Source: an uncultured Lacinutrix sp.
GTDB lineage: Bacteria > Bacteroidota > Bacteroidia > Flavobacteriales > Flavobacteriaceae
Assembly: GCF_947500325.1 (NCBI RefSeq)
Contig: NZ_CANMRQ010000002.1
Span: 62,001-126,000 of the forward strand
DNA length: 64,000 nucleotides
Reading direction: 5' to 3'
The stretch's first letter is position 1, and every line of letters starts with the position of its first letter. The notes beneath the pieces were generated by a model. The model was not told the origin of the DNA. It did not search any database and saw nothing but the letters and a program-made list of their open reading frames with translations. A program made the translations under genes and the position numbers. Positions 8,176 through 15,894 of this stretch are shown in pieces.

Positions 8176-8518
8176 AGGATTTCTCTAACTCCATAAGTCG
8201 AGTAATAAGCGTATTAAGCCCTTCTATTCGCAAGCTATTTTTTAGAGTTTTAGAGGTGTTTTCAATCTGCTCAATAAGCTGAAAACACTTATCGATAAGT
8301 GTTTTGACATCTGTTTGAAGCACTTGCTCAAAAGAGGATTGTATTGATAAATTAAAAAGTGTGTGATATCCTAAAAGGGCTTTGGAGTTAGATAATTTTC
8401 CAGCTTCAAAGCGGGATAAATTGCCTTGATCTATGTCTAATATAAATGCAAGATCGTTCAGATTCAAATGATGCGCCTTGCGTGATTTACTGAGGTATTG
8501 GTAGGGTTGTTTATTCAT
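8168..8518 (-). CDS. XRE-family HTH transcriptional regulator
   Basis: A 116-aa protein with an N-terminal Cro/C1-type HTH (residues about 8-60; LNLNDLAFILDIDQGNLSRFEAG is the helix-turn-helix part) and a helical, probably coiled C-terminus (QLIEQIENTSKTLKNSLR). It probably controls the mobile element. The gene overlaps the RuvC-like gene. A stable hairpin ends 8 nt upstream of the start codon and may affect translation. Confidence 0.85.
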   Translation of the reverse strand: MNKQPYQYLSKSRKAHHLNLNDLAFILDIDQGNLSRFEAGKLSNSKALLGYHTLFNLSIQSSFEQVLQTDVKTLIDKCFQLIEQIENTSKTLKNSLRIEGLNTLITRLMELEKSYE

Positions 8519-8526
8519 AAAGTGTT

Positions 8527-8553
8527 AAAGGCAATGGGTTAAACATTGCCTTT
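8527..8553. terminator. Hairpin upstream of XRE gene
   Basis: A 10-bp stem (AAAGGCAATG / CATTGCCTTT) with a 7-nt loop lies between the winged-helix gene and the XRE gene. The T-tract is short on both strands, so it may be a weak terminator of the upstream gene or a structure covering the XRE ribosome-binding region. Confidence 0.45.
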
Positions 8554-8586
8554 TCACATATTACAATCTTTTAATAAGAAGGTGGT

Positions 8587-8617
8587 AGGGCTAGAAATAT
8601 GTAAATACTACATATTT
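8587..8617. repeat. Direct-repeat motif, copy 1, with adjoining hairpin
   Basis: The motif GTAGGGCnAGAAAnATGTAA, followed after a few bases by ACAT, occurs here upstream of the XRE gene and again at 9213-9240 upstream of the winged-helix gene. In this copy the right half also forms a 9-bp stem AAATATGTA / TACATATTT (8595-8603, 8609-8617). Two copies before two minus-strand genes of one element suggest an operator, possibly of the XRE protein. Confidence 0.5.
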
Positions 8618-8665
8618 TTTTCGGGGTTACCCTAATATTTGGTGGATAAACTGTGTATTTTAGTG

Positions 8666-9187
8666 TCATTGATTTCGGTGTTCTAAGCTTTTCTGAATCT
8701 GTCTATAACGTTCTGTATCACTTATTTTTTGAACACCTTGTGATGTATTGTAACAAGATTTAGTTGTATTGTTTAGTTTAATAGTGTGACCTTTATTCAC
8801 TGGATTATGGCAAGTAAGTTCACTAGCTTTTTTAGGGTTTGCTACAAGCCGTAAACGGCTTGAAAAATACAGACGAGAAGCTCCTCGTCTTTTTACCTTG
8901 GTATCAAGTAGCGTATAATCTATGGTAGTGACTTCGATATAACCTTTTGTAACAAGTGAATCAATAGCATTAGAAATGGCTCTTCCTGATTTATTACAAG
9001 CGACAATAAATAGTTTTTGAGATATCCATGCCCGCTTCATTCGTTTATTAGCATTTGTTGGATGCACTTGTCCTATGGTTCTATGTATTATAAATAATAA
9101 GACTCGTAGCTCTGTATCTTTTAGAGATTTGAGTAAGCTAGTAAATATAATATTAGGCGTTTGGGTTGTGTTTTTATAATAGCTCAT
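8666..9187 (-). CDS. Winged-helix replication-initiator-like protein
   Basis: A 173-aa protein whose N-terminus (IIFTSLLKSLKDTELRVLLFI, then KRAWISQKLFIVACNKSGRAISNAIDSLVTKG) resembles the winged-helix N-terminal domain of plasmid and phage replication organisers, in which the second half (AISNAIDSLVTKGYI) is the recognition helix and following strand. The C-terminal 50 residues are polar and probably disordered. It may initiate element replication or regulate element genes; no catalytic motif is present. Confidence 0.6.
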   Translation of the reverse strand: MSYYKNTTQTPNIIFTSLLKSLKDTELRVLLFIIHRTIGQVHPTNANKRMKRAWISQKLFIVACNKSGRAISNAIDSLVTKGYIEVTTIDYTLLDTKVKRRGASRLYFSSRLRLVANPKKASELTCHNPVNKGHTIKLNNTTKSCYNTSQGVQKISDTERYRQIQKSLEHRNQ

Positions 9188-9212
9188 CTATAGATCATAG
9201 CTAAATAACAGT

Positions 9213-9240
9213 AAATATAGGTAGGGCAAGAAAAATGTAA
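9213..9240. repeat. Direct-repeat motif, copy 2
   Basis: Second copy of GTAGGGCnAGAAAnATGTAA followed by ACAT, starting about 26 bp upstream of the start of the winged-helix gene. The other copy is at 8587-8614. The position fits an operator overlapping a promoter. Confidence 0.5.
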
Positions 9241-9250
9241 AAAACATTAT

Positions 9251-9278
9251 AAAAAGACCGATTTAAATTGGTCTTTTC
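9251..9278. terminator. Bidirectional terminator after the serine recombinase gene
   Basis: The stem AAAAGACC / GGTCTTTT (9252-9259, 9270-9277) encloses a self-complementary centre ATTTAAAT and has T-runs on both strands. It lies 78 bp past the recombinase stop on the minus strand. Confidence 0.7.
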
Positions 9279-9355
9279 TCTAATATTGCTCTAATCTTGG
9301 TGCTTTCATATTCATATGTGGTTCTGTATTGGGTTCGATGTTTTGCCTGCTATCT

Positions 9356-10885
9356 TCACATACTCGTACTAATAGTACTAAATTCTTCAAATAGCCTTAC
9401 AGATAAAGCCTTTTTAGGGGTTCGAAAGCCTACTTCTGGCTCGTACTCTAAAGGCGCTTCAAATAGGTAATAAAATAGCTTTTGTTTTTGAGTAACATCG
9501 CTTTTTAACCATATTTGATAAGGGTTTTTTAGCAATTCGAACATCTTAATGAGTGGGGTTCGACAGTTTTTTGACTCTTGCTTTGCAGTATCTAAAATGA
9601 TCTGGTTTTTTTCTATTTTTTCTGCTAATTCATTAGCTTTCTTTTCATATTGCTTGCGTAATATTTCAGAAGTTTTTGAACTTGTAATTAGTGAAATCAG
9701 TGTATTCATTTCTTCTTGTAGTGCTTTAAGTTCTACTTTTTTATCTTCAAACAACTCCATTTTACTAGCCTTTTCAGAGGCCAACATTTCATCAACGACC
9801 TCATGTGTTACTTGATGTATCTCTAGATTTGGGAGAAATGTATTTAATAGCTCTTCAAATTGTTTATGTAAATCATCTCTACTGACAGATTTAAGTCCTT
9901 GTTTTGTTCTAAGTGAACAATTTTTATTTCTGCAATAGTATTTATGATAGAGTCCTCCCCATCTACCTCTAGATTTACAAGCTGTTAATTTTTCTTTGCA
10001 ATAATAGCAATTAACAAGACCTCTTAACGGATACTCAGGATTAATATCTTTACGGATAGGTTTTATATGATTCGTTTTTTTAAGTCTATTTTGTATTAAA
10101 TTATATTCTTTAAGGGTGATTAATGCCTTATGATGTCCCTTTCTTCTCTCGACATCCCAAGGTTTATATTCAATATAACCAGCATAAAACACATTGGTTA
10201 AAAATTTCTTTACAGTGTCTAAGTATTTATGAGGTTCCTGCTGTGCAAAAACTCCTTTTGATTTTAGAAAAATGGCAACATCCTTTCTGCTTTGTAATTC
10301 TCCGTAAGCAAATTGCTTTAGGGCTTTTTTCATAATAGGCGCATAGGCATTAGGAATATCAATGGTGCCATGTACAGGGTCTTTGCGTATTTTTTTATAC
10401 CCTTTTGGAGCAACAAAAGCATTGTAGCCTGCGATAAGTCTTGCGCGTTGTTTCTGAATAACTTGTCTGCGGTTTTGATGCCGTTCTAATTCATTTTGTG
10501 CCGCAAACATCGTTTCCATAAACCGACCTTCAGGACTGTCATCGAAATTGTAATTTAAACATTCGGGAGTTAGACCATTAGCTGTAAATGTTGTTCTAAG
10601 TTCAATATGAAATTTAGTATCACGTGCAAAACGTTTTAAATCGTCAAATACAACAATGAATTCTTTATGCATATTTTTTTTAGCATATTCCAAAAGTTCG
10701 CGCATTGCAGGACGCTCTAGAAAGTTTCCACCTCCAGTAAATTTATCTTCAAAAGATTTTTCAATACGATACCCTTTTTGTTTGCAATACTCTTCACAGC
10801 GTATTAGTTGACTTTTAGGGTCTTGTTTTTTTGTGGATACACGGGCGTAGATTAGAGCAATGGACGTTTCTTTAGTCATATCCAT
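9356..10885 (-). CDS. Large serine recombinase
   Basis: A site-specific recombinase of about 509 aa that would integrate and excise the element. The N-terminal catalytic domain has the nucleophile Ser in ALIYARVSTKKQ and the downstream D/R region (VVFDDLKRFARD, EGRFMETMFAAQNELER). The recombinase domain follows, then a zinc ribbon (CYYC...C...CRNKNC) and a long coiled coil (about residues 370-440), as in phiC31/Tn-type large serine recombinases. The open frame extends to 10942, but the upstream gene ends at 10872; I chose ATG 10885 (MDMTKETSIAL); ATG 10879 is also possible and overlaps the upstream stop. Confidence 0.92.
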   Translation of the reverse strand: MDMTKETSIALIYARVSTKKQDPKSQLIRCEEYCKQKGYRIEKSFEDKFTGGGNFLERPAMRELLEYAKKNMHKEFIVVFDDLKRFARDTKFHIELRTTFTANGLTPECLNYNFDDSPEGRFMETMFAAQNELERHQNRRQVIQKQRARLIAGYNAFVAPKGYKKIRKDPVHGTIDIPNAYAPIMKKALKQFAYGELQSRKDVAIFLKSKGVFAQQEPHKYLDTVKKFLTNVFYAGYIEYKPWDVERRKGHHKALITLKEYNLIQNRLKKTNHIKPIRKDINPEYPLRGLVNCYYCKEKLTACKSRGRWGGLYHKYYCRNKNCSLRTKQGLKSVSRDDLHKQFEELLNTFLPNLEIHQVTHEVVDEMLASEKASKMELFEDKKVELKALQEEMNTLISLITSSKTSEILRKQYEKKANELAEKIEKNQIILDTAKQESKNCRTPLIKMFELLKNPYQIWLKSDVTQKQKLFYYLFEAPLEYEPEVGFRTPKKALSVRLFEEFSTISTSM

Positions 10886-11144
10886 TGGTGGTACTACGGT
10901 TATTAATTTTACGATGTTCTTCATCAAGTAATTGTCTGGCAAGACCTCTTAAAAATCCCATAAGACCTTTAAAATCGGCTTCACTCATACCTCGATTAAT
11001 AAGTCGTTGTTTCGCCTGTTTAAAACTTAAATGCAGTGAGGGACAACTAAATGATGTTTCGTTGCAACACAAAAACCTTTGTTGTCCCTCACTGTTTTCA
11101 AATTCTTTAGAGTCATCAAATGTATTTTTGTGTTGCATAGTCAT
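10872..11144 (-). CDS. Uncharacterised 90-aa protein upstream of the recombinase
   Basis: A small protein with no known domain. The C-terminal half (FKQAKQRLINRGMSEADF, then FLRGLARQLLDEEH) is strongly helical and basic, and an N-terminal CC pair is present. It overlaps the recombinase start, so the two are translationally coupled. A recombination directionality factor or other accessory protein would fit this position, but the sequence alone does not show it. Confidence 0.6.
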   Translation of the reverse strand: MTMQHKNTFDDSKEFENSEGQQRFLCCNETSFSCPSLHLSFKQAKQRLINRGMSEADFKGLMGFLRGLARQLLDEEHRKINNRSTTNGYD

Positions 11145-11192
11145 TATAACATATTGGATTAAAGTGGCGATTAAATAATTAGTTATGGCGCT

Positions 11193-11224
11193 AAAAAAAC
11201 ACTATGATTTTGATAGTGTTTTTT
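11193..11224. terminator. Terminator after the VirD4/HerA-like ATPase gene
   Basis: The stem AAAAAACACTAT / ATAGTGTTTTTT with a 7-nt loop, T-rich on both strands, lies 16 bp past the minus-strand ATPase stop. Confidence 0.75.
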
Positions 11225-11239
11225 AATTTTACTTGTTAA

Positions 11240-12478
11240 TTATGATGTTTTGAAATAATTTATGGCAGAGCGAGAATTATGTAACAGCGAAAATAACCTT
11301 GCGATTTGAGATGTAGTAATGGTCGATGCAGAAAAAGCTTTAGAAGGACTACCCGAAATCATAAGTTTTAAATAGATTTCATAATTAGCTAGGTTTACAA
11401 AATCTATGGCTTCGAATGTAGGATAAAACTCTTTTGTCATAAATCTAGCATCAGCTTGACCTAAGCGAAAACAGACTATTGAACCAACATTACCAAGTAC
11501 TGCATCTCTAATTTTAGGGTCTAATTGTGAAATGTATTGATGTGCCATAACCAGACCCAATTTAAACTTTCGAAGTTCAGAGAGCATATCAATAAGGGAA
11601 GCAGTCGTATAATTTTGAAATTCATCCAAATAACAGAAAAAAGGTCTACGCTGATGCAATGGTGTATCAATACGAGAAAACGCCGCTGAAGCTAGTGATG
11701 TTAATAGTAATGAACCAAGAATATAGGAGGCATCTGTACCTAGTGCACCTTTAGAGAAATTAACAAGCAGAATTTTACCCTCGTCCATAATTTGCCTAAG
11801 TGATATTTGCTCTTTGTTACTAACTAAAATACGTTTTACAGAAGGATAAGATAATATACCACCCAGCTTATTATAAATTGGAATCAAATCTGATTTTGGA
11901 GAATAGTTTTTAAATTCTTTCTCCCAAAAATTCCGAACATCAGGATTAATGATATTGGGAAGACATTTATTTCTATAATCTGTATCTTGAAGCAACCGCA
12001 AAATATCCGAGAATGTAGCCTGTTTTTGGTCTAAAAGTGTTAATAGCACATTTCTTAAAATATGAGAAAGCTTCATTCCCCAACTCTGATTGCCCCATAA
12101 ATGCTGAAAGATTTCTAAAATATTAGACGTTACAAGTGATCGTTTTTCATAGGATACTTTTCGCAAAGGATTATATCCAAGTAGCATATTAGGATTAGTA
12201 GCATCTAAATACACCACATCATCTATGCGATGCTCTGGTATAAGGTTTTGTACTTTGGACACTAAATCACCGTGAACATCAAGTAAGCAAATACCATGTC
12301 CTTCTATAATATCTTGCAGCACTTTTGTTTGTAGAAGTGTTGTTTTTCCAGTTCCTGTTTTTCCAAGAATGTAAAAATGATACAAGCGATCCTCAAGATA
12401 GATACCAAATTGATTACGTTTATTTCTAAAATTAGTTTCCGCAAAATAGCAGATGGGATTGTTTTCAGAGTAATGCAT
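11240..12478 (-). CDS. VirD4/HerA-like DNA-transfer ATPase (short, soluble form)
   Basis: A 412-aa P-loop ATPase of the conjugative coupling-protein/HerA group. Walker A is FYILGKTGTGKTTLLQ near residue 37, followed by the HGICLLDVHGDLV strand; Walker B is FFCYLDEFQNY, and a TrwB/TraD-type segment AHQYISQLDPKIRDAVLGN contains the sensor Gln. It lacks the N-terminal transmembrane helices of true VirD4 proteins and lies in an element without a visible relaxase, so it could be a coupling protein of a mobilisable element or a DNA-translocating ATPase of another kind. Both ends are flanked by a 21-bp inverted repeat; the left copy lies inside its last codons. Confidence 0.8.
   Translation of the reverse strand: MHYSENNPICYFAETNFRNKRNQFGIYLEDRLYHFYILGKTGTGKTTLLQTKVLQDIIEGHGICLLDVHGDLVSKVQNLIPEHRIDDVVYLDATNPNMLLGYNPLRKVSYEKRSLVTSNILEIFQHLWGNQSWGMKLSHILRNVLLTLLDQKQATFSDILRLLQDTDYRNKCLPNIINPDVRNFWEKEFKNYSPKSDLIPIYNKLGGILSYPSVKRILVSNKEQISLRQIMDEGKILLVNFSKGALGTDASYILGSLLLTSLASAAFSRIDTPLHQRRPFFCYLDEFQNYTTASLIDMLSELRKFKLGLVMAHQYISQLDPKIRDAVLGNVGSIVCFRLGQADARFMTKEFYPTFEAIDFVNLANYEIYLKLMISGSPSKAFSASTITTSQIARLFSLLHNSRSAINYFKTS
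11264..11284 (+). repeat. 21-bp repeat, left copy (inverted relative to 12537)
   Basis: GGCAGAGCGAGnATTATG followed by TAA. It matches the reverse complement of 12537-12557 at 20 of 21 positions. This copy lies within the last coding section of the ATPase gene. A partial third copy (AGAGCGAGTAAAATGTGA) is at 12513-12530. Confidence 0.7.
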
Positions 12479-12512
12479 ATTAGTATTTTCTCCTACTTAA
12501 CGACAATCCAAA

Positions 12513-12557
12513 AGAGCGAGTAAAATGTGATTTATATTACATAATCCTCGCTCTGCC
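12513..12557. repeat. Inverted-repeat cluster upstream of the ATPase gene
   Basis: AGAGCGAG (12513-12520) and CTCGCTCT (12547-12554) form an 8-bp inverted repeat, extended inward by imperfect symmetry (ATGTGA...TTACAT). The right arm belongs to the 21-bp repeat 12537-12557, which faces the copy at 11264-11284. It lies in the divergent region between the ATPase and radC genes and could be an operator, an oriT-like site or a recombination site. Confidence 0.6.
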
Positions 12558-12614
12558 ACTTAATTTTTTAGTAGTTCATACTGGTTTTAAATCAGAACCT
12601 TTAAATGAATAAAA

Positions 12615-13061
12615 ATGAAAAACCAAACATGCCACGAAGTGCAAATCCATTACAAACGACCACTTTTTGATACTGAAAAGAAAATCAAATCATCAACTGA
12701 TACGGAAAGCATTCTGAGAGATTTTATTGATACCAAGCGTATCGACCATAAGGAATTCTTTTGGGTAATCTTACTTACCAATGCCAGTCAAGTCATTAAC
12801 ATCAGTGAAATAGGAGTAGGTTCTTCTAATGGCGTAAGCGTGAATGTTAAAGAAATTTGTCAGTTAGCATTGCTGAGTAATGCCATGCGAATTATTATTG
12901 CTCACAATCATCCCAGCGGAACGCTCGAACCATCACAAGCTGACCGACAACTAACCCAAAAGCTAAAACAAACACTTAATCTTTTAGATATTGAATTACT
13001 CGACCATTTAATTATTACCTCAGAAAGTTACATCTCTTTTGTCGATAACAACTGGATGTAG
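12615..13061 (+). CDS. radC: RadC-family JAB/MPN protein
   Basis: A 148-aa RadC-type protein consisting of the JAB/MPN metalloprotein domain only. The metal-binding signature is complete: glutamate in NISEIGVGSSNGV, then HNHPSG and the following acidic residue (SQADRQLTQKL). Full-length RadC has an extra N-terminal HhH domain; the short form is standard in mobile elements, often near antirestriction genes. Biochemical function of the family is unsettled. It lies directly before the adenine methylase gene, overlapping its longest frame. Confidence 0.9.
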   Translation: MKNQTCHEVQIHYKRPLFDTEKKIKSSTDTESILRDFIDTKRIDHKEFFWVILLTNASQVINISEIGVGSSNGVSVNVKEICQLALLSNAMRIIIAHNHPSGTLEPSQADRQLTQKLKQTLNLLDIELLDHLIITSESYISFVDNNWM

Positions 13062-13074
13062 TTTCTATTACTGT

Positions 13075-13902
13075 ATGCCCAAAACCCCAATTACTTATTA
13101 TGGTGGCAAGCTTAATATGCTTAAAGCCATACTACCTTTAATCCCCAAACATAGAATATATACGGAAAGTTTCTTTGGCGGTGGTGCTGTCTTTTTTGCT
13201 AAAACACCATCGGAAGCTGAAATTATTAATGATACAAATAACCTTGCCATTAATTTTTACGAAGTCTGCATCACAGATTTTCAGGCGCTAAAAACTAAAA
13301 TTGAAGCGACTCTTTTTTCAAGAGCAAGCTATTCTGTTGCGGTTGCTATTTATAGGATGCCTCACTTGTTTAATAAACTACAACAAGCTTTGGCGTTTTA
13401 TATCGGAACCAACATGGGATTTTCTTGTCAGATTGGCTCTTGGGGCTATGACAAATATGGAAAACGAGTTAAAGCTTTTCAGAATAAAAAACTGGCTTTT
13501 GATACCTCTATTTATAAACGATTAGAAAATGTGCAAGTTGAAAATACGGATGCTTGTAAAGTCATTTCTAGTCGTGATATGGAAGATGCTTTTCATTATG
13601 TAGACCCACCATATATAGATTCTAATCAAGGTCACTATGATGGTTATTCTAAAAGTGACTATCAAAAGTTACTTGATACGCTTTCTAAGGTCAAAGGACA
13701 ATTTTTGCTATCCTCATATCCTTCTAAAATTTTATCAAAATATATAGAAGAAAACGGTTGGTATACTATCCAATTTGAAAAACCACTCTCTGCTCAAAAA
13801 GCAATAGAAGGACAACCACGAGCTAGAAAAGTAGAAGTGCTGACGGCTAATTACCCTATTTCAATTAAAGACGGACAAACATTTATAAATGGTCTTAACT
13901 AA
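13075..13902 (+). CDS. D12-class DNA adenine methyltransferase (Dam-like)
   Basis: A SAM-dependent N6-adenine methylase with the expected order of motifs: TYYGGK at the N-terminus, ESFFGGGAVFF (motif I, SAM binding), a central target-recognition section, and the catalytic VDPPY. The frame opens at 13039, but MPKTPITYYGGK from ATG 13075 matches the family start and avoids most of the overlap with radC. No restriction endonuclease is adjacent, so it is an orphan methylase, probably protecting the element against host restriction or used for regulation. Confidence 0.92.
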   Translation: MPKTPITYYGGKLNMLKAILPLIPKHRIYTESFFGGGAVFFAKTPSEAEIINDTNNLAINFYEVCITDFQALKTKIEATLFSRASYSVAVAIYRMPHLFNKLQQALAFYIGTNMGFSCQIGSWGYDKYGKRVKAFQNKKLAFDTSIYKRLENVQVENTDACKVISSRDMEDAFHYVDPPYIDSNQGHYDGYSKSDYQKLLDTLSKVKGQFLLSSYPSKILSKYIEENGWYTIQFEKPLSAQKAIEGQPRARKVEVLTANYPISIKDGQTFINGLN

Positions 13903-13950
13903 ACAATTACACATTTAAAATTAACTCAAACCTTTTTAAAATTTAATATT

Positions 13951-14550
13951 ATGAAACTGAGAGAAAAAAGACGACTACTCGTATACTTGGAAGTATTGGC
14001 AGAGCAATTTAACGCCGAAGACAAGAAAGGAATTAATGAACATATCATTAAGTACTTCCCTCGTGAAGAGCTTATTAATGTTGTCCTTTGGCTTTTTCAA
14101 ACCACTTGGACGAAAGCACATTTAGAGTTTAAATCTGATATCGAACTTCTTGATATTATTGGTAGTGATATTGGAATACTACTGTATCTCATTAATCGAT
14201 TAGAAAAATCCATTATCAATTATCCCACTTTTGAGCAAAAAGAAGTGACTCATTTCTTTTCAAGAACCAACAATGAAATTCATTATTTAGCATCTAAACC
14301 AGTAACAAAATGGGATAGTTATGATGTTGCTAATTACCGTGCACTCTTAGTTCGAACTGGCACTACAAAAAAAGTCTACGGCATTTTTACTGCTGATGTC
14401 TTATCGGAAGATGTGTATGCAGTGACTACTAAACCCTCTTACTTTTTTGATACAAAACAAGAAGCCGAAGCTGAGATTAAAAATATTGAAGCGGAAGGAC
14501 AATTTAAAGCTGAAGACTTAACCATTCATTCTCTTTGGCTATTACACTAA
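13951..14550 (+). CDS. Two-module element protein of unknown function (199 aa)
   Basis: No known domain name. The protein is composed of two parts seen separately in the next genes. Residues 1-95 (YFPREELINVVLWLF, then IELLDIIGSDIGILLYLINRLEKSI) correspond to the 115-aa protein at 14789, while the last 65 residues (YAVTTKPSYFFDTKQEAEAEI, then HSLWLL) correspond to the 66-aa protein at 14570. It is therefore a fusion or ancestor of the other two. It lies in a plus-strand operon after the methylase. Confidence 0.65.
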   Translation: MKLREKRRLLVYLEVLAEQFNAEDKKGINEHIIKYFPREELINVVLWLFQTTWTKAHLEFKSDIELLDIIGSDIGILLYLINRLEKSIINYPTFEQKEVTHFFSRTNNEIHYLASKPVTKWDSYDVANYRALLVRTGTTKKVYGIFTADVLSEDVYAVTTKPSYFFDTKQEAEAEIKNIEAEGQFKAEDLTIHSLWLLH

Positions 14551-14569
14551 TTATTTAAAAACGAATAAG

Positions 14570-14770
14570 ATGCAACAACATTATAAAACTTATGCTTTGT
14601 TTAAAAAGACGGTTCCTGAATCTAAAAAATACACAGTAAAACCTGAATCTGATGTCTTTCTAACAAAACAGGAAGCTATCGAAGCGTGCAACCGTCGCTA
14701 TGAACAAGGTCTAAATAAATGGCATTCATTAAAAATAATGATGCTGTGGAAAAGCAAAAAAATAACATAA
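14570..14770 (+). CDS. Single-module element protein (66 aa)
   Basis: A small basic protein with the pattern YTVKPESDVFLTKQEAIEAC and a C-terminal tryptophan strand (IMMLWKSK). The same pattern forms the C-terminal module of the 199-aa protein just upstream (FFDTKQEAEAEI...SLWLL). The fold looks like a small beta-alpha-beta unit with a TKQEA helix start. Function unknown. Confidence 0.6.
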   Translation: MQQHYKTYALFKKTVPESKKYTVKPESDVFLTKQEAIEACNRRYEQGLNKWHSLKIMMLWKSKKIT

Positions 14771-14788
14771 TTATTAATAACTAAAACA

Positions 14789-15136
14789 ATGGATACACAC
14801 AGAAACAATTTATTGAAACACTTTGCTATGGTAATGCGTAACCTAGCACTGGGAAAACAAACCGATACGATGATGAGTAAAAATCTTGTGTTTTATTTCA
14901 CAAGAAAAGAACTTATCGACATGCTTAAAAAACGTTTTAATGGCACTATTCCAAAGCAGCATAATCTCTTAGAATTAGAAAACAGAGAGCTATTAAACCT
15001 CATTGATAATGATCTTTTTATTATCTCTTATGTCACTGAAAAGTGGAGTAAGGAAATCGTAAAAGAAGCTCCTAAAAAAGAGCTACCACAAAAGATAACT
15101 CCTAAAAATGATACAAAAGATGGAGCAAAAAAGTAA
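14789..15136 (+). CDS. Single-module element protein (115 aa)
   Basis: A helical protein with no known domain. The segment FYFTRKELIDMLKKRF followed by LLELENRELLNLIDNDLFIISY matches the N-terminal module of the 199-aa protein at 13951 (KYFPREELINVVLWLF, LLDIIGSDIGILLY). The C-terminal tail is rich in K, P and E and probably disordered. The next gene begins inside its 3' end. Confidence 0.6.
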   Translation: MDTHRNNLLKHFAMVMRNLALGKQTDTMMSKNLVFYFTRKELIDMLKKRFNGTIPKQHNLLELENRELLNLIDNDLFIISYVTEKWSKEIVKEAPKKELPQKITPKNDTKDGAKK

Positions 15137-15560
15137 TCGCTATTTTTCTAAAATAAATAAGAATAAGGCAATCGACCAACTTATTTGGCTCAACTTCAAA
15201 CATCGTAATGATTTAGAAACCTTTAAACTTGTTCTGACAAATAAACTTGATTTTTCAATTCATAATCAAGATTTCGACCCGTCAAGTTGGGGACTTAATG
15301 AGATACGACGTATCAGAAAACATTATCGTAAGATGACGTATTCTGAGATTAAAGCTATAGCTAGTGATTCTGAATCGCTTGAACATTGGGAAGCTATTCG
15401 TGGCATGATTTCAACGCAAGATGGTGAAATATTAAGATTTATCCTTAAATATCAAGTACCACTTGAAAAGTTTATTCGCTATGAATTAGCTGCTCGTGGT
15501 TTTGATGAAAGTCATCATTGGATTGGATTTGATAAGGCAGAAAAGATTTGGCTTAAATAA
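15120..15560 (+). CDS. Uncharacterised element protein (146 aa)
   Basis: A soluble protein with no recognised domain; helical with many charged residues (RIRKHYRKMTYSEIKAIASD). ATG 15120 (MEQKSNRYF) is preferred; ATG 15108 in the same frame adds four residues. The start overlaps the stop of the 115-aa gene, so translation is coupled. It is the last gene of the element operon and is followed by a terminator. Confidence 0.6.
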   Translation: MEQKSNRYFSKINKNKAIDQLIWLNFKHRNDLETFKLVLTNKLDFSIHNQDFDPSSWGLNEIRRIRKHYRKMTYSEIKAIASDSESLEHWEAIRGMISTQDGEILRFILKYQVPLEKFIRYELAARGFDESHHWIGFDKAEKIWLK

Positions 15561-15574
15561 CAATTGAATAATTT

Positions 15575-15605
15575 AAACACTTTGCTTTTGCGAAGTGTTT
15601 TTTAT
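15575..15605 (+). terminator. Terminator at the end of the element operon
   Basis: AAACACTTTGC / GCGAAGTGTTT with a TTTT loop followed by TTTT, 15 bp after the last stop codon. Confidence 0.8.
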
Positions 15606-15750
15606 TAATCGTATAAATAGACTTTTTATCTAATTAGTTATATCAATATTATTTCTTGATATATATTGCTGGTAAATACGTTATCATTTTTACAAGTGGT
15701 TTAGTTTTTATTTAGTTAGTTTAAATTTAACGTATTCTAAAATTTTTCAA

Positions 15751-15778
15751 GGCTACTATTAGTTTAGTAGTCTTTTTT
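15751..15778 (+). terminator. Terminator-like hairpin without an assigned gene
   Basis: GGCTACTA / TAGTAGTC with a 6-nt loop (one G-U pair) followed by TTTTTT. No coding frame precedes it within 150 bp, so it may end a small RNA. Confidence 0.6.
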
Positions 15779-15894
15779 ATGCTTCCAAATAAATCCATAA
15801 CCGTAAATATAATTAAGCACCAATTTACTACACGTAGGAATATAAACCCCTTATCTAATAGGTTCTAATAAACTTTCACTATTTAAAAGAACTA

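Larger units (their letters stand above)
7684..15560. mobile_element. Integrated mobile element (large serine recombinase type)
   Basis: The segment is bounded by chromosomal-looking genes on the left and a long non-coding repeat region on the right. It groups a serine recombinase, XRE regulator, winged-helix replication-type protein, VirD4/HerA-like ATPase, RadC, a solitary adenine methylase and several small unknowns, which is typical cargo of integrative elements. No relaxase, no VirB4-type secretion genes and no phage structural genes are visible, so it may be mobilisable, a satellite, or a decayed element. Exact ends and attachment sites could not be identified; large serine recombinases use cores of only 2-3 bp. 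Confidence 0.6.

Noticed and set aside
12528-12563. Plus-strand remnant of a second ATPase gene ending in LHNPRSAT
   Set aside because: The coincidence of frame is due to the inverted repeat; an in-frame TGA at 12528 stands just upstream, and no further similarity to the ATPase gene continues.
7600-15700. tRNA gene or direct repeats as attachment sites of the mobile element
   Set aside because: No tRNA-like fold and no convincing repeat pair at both edges could be found; serine recombinases need only very short shared cores.
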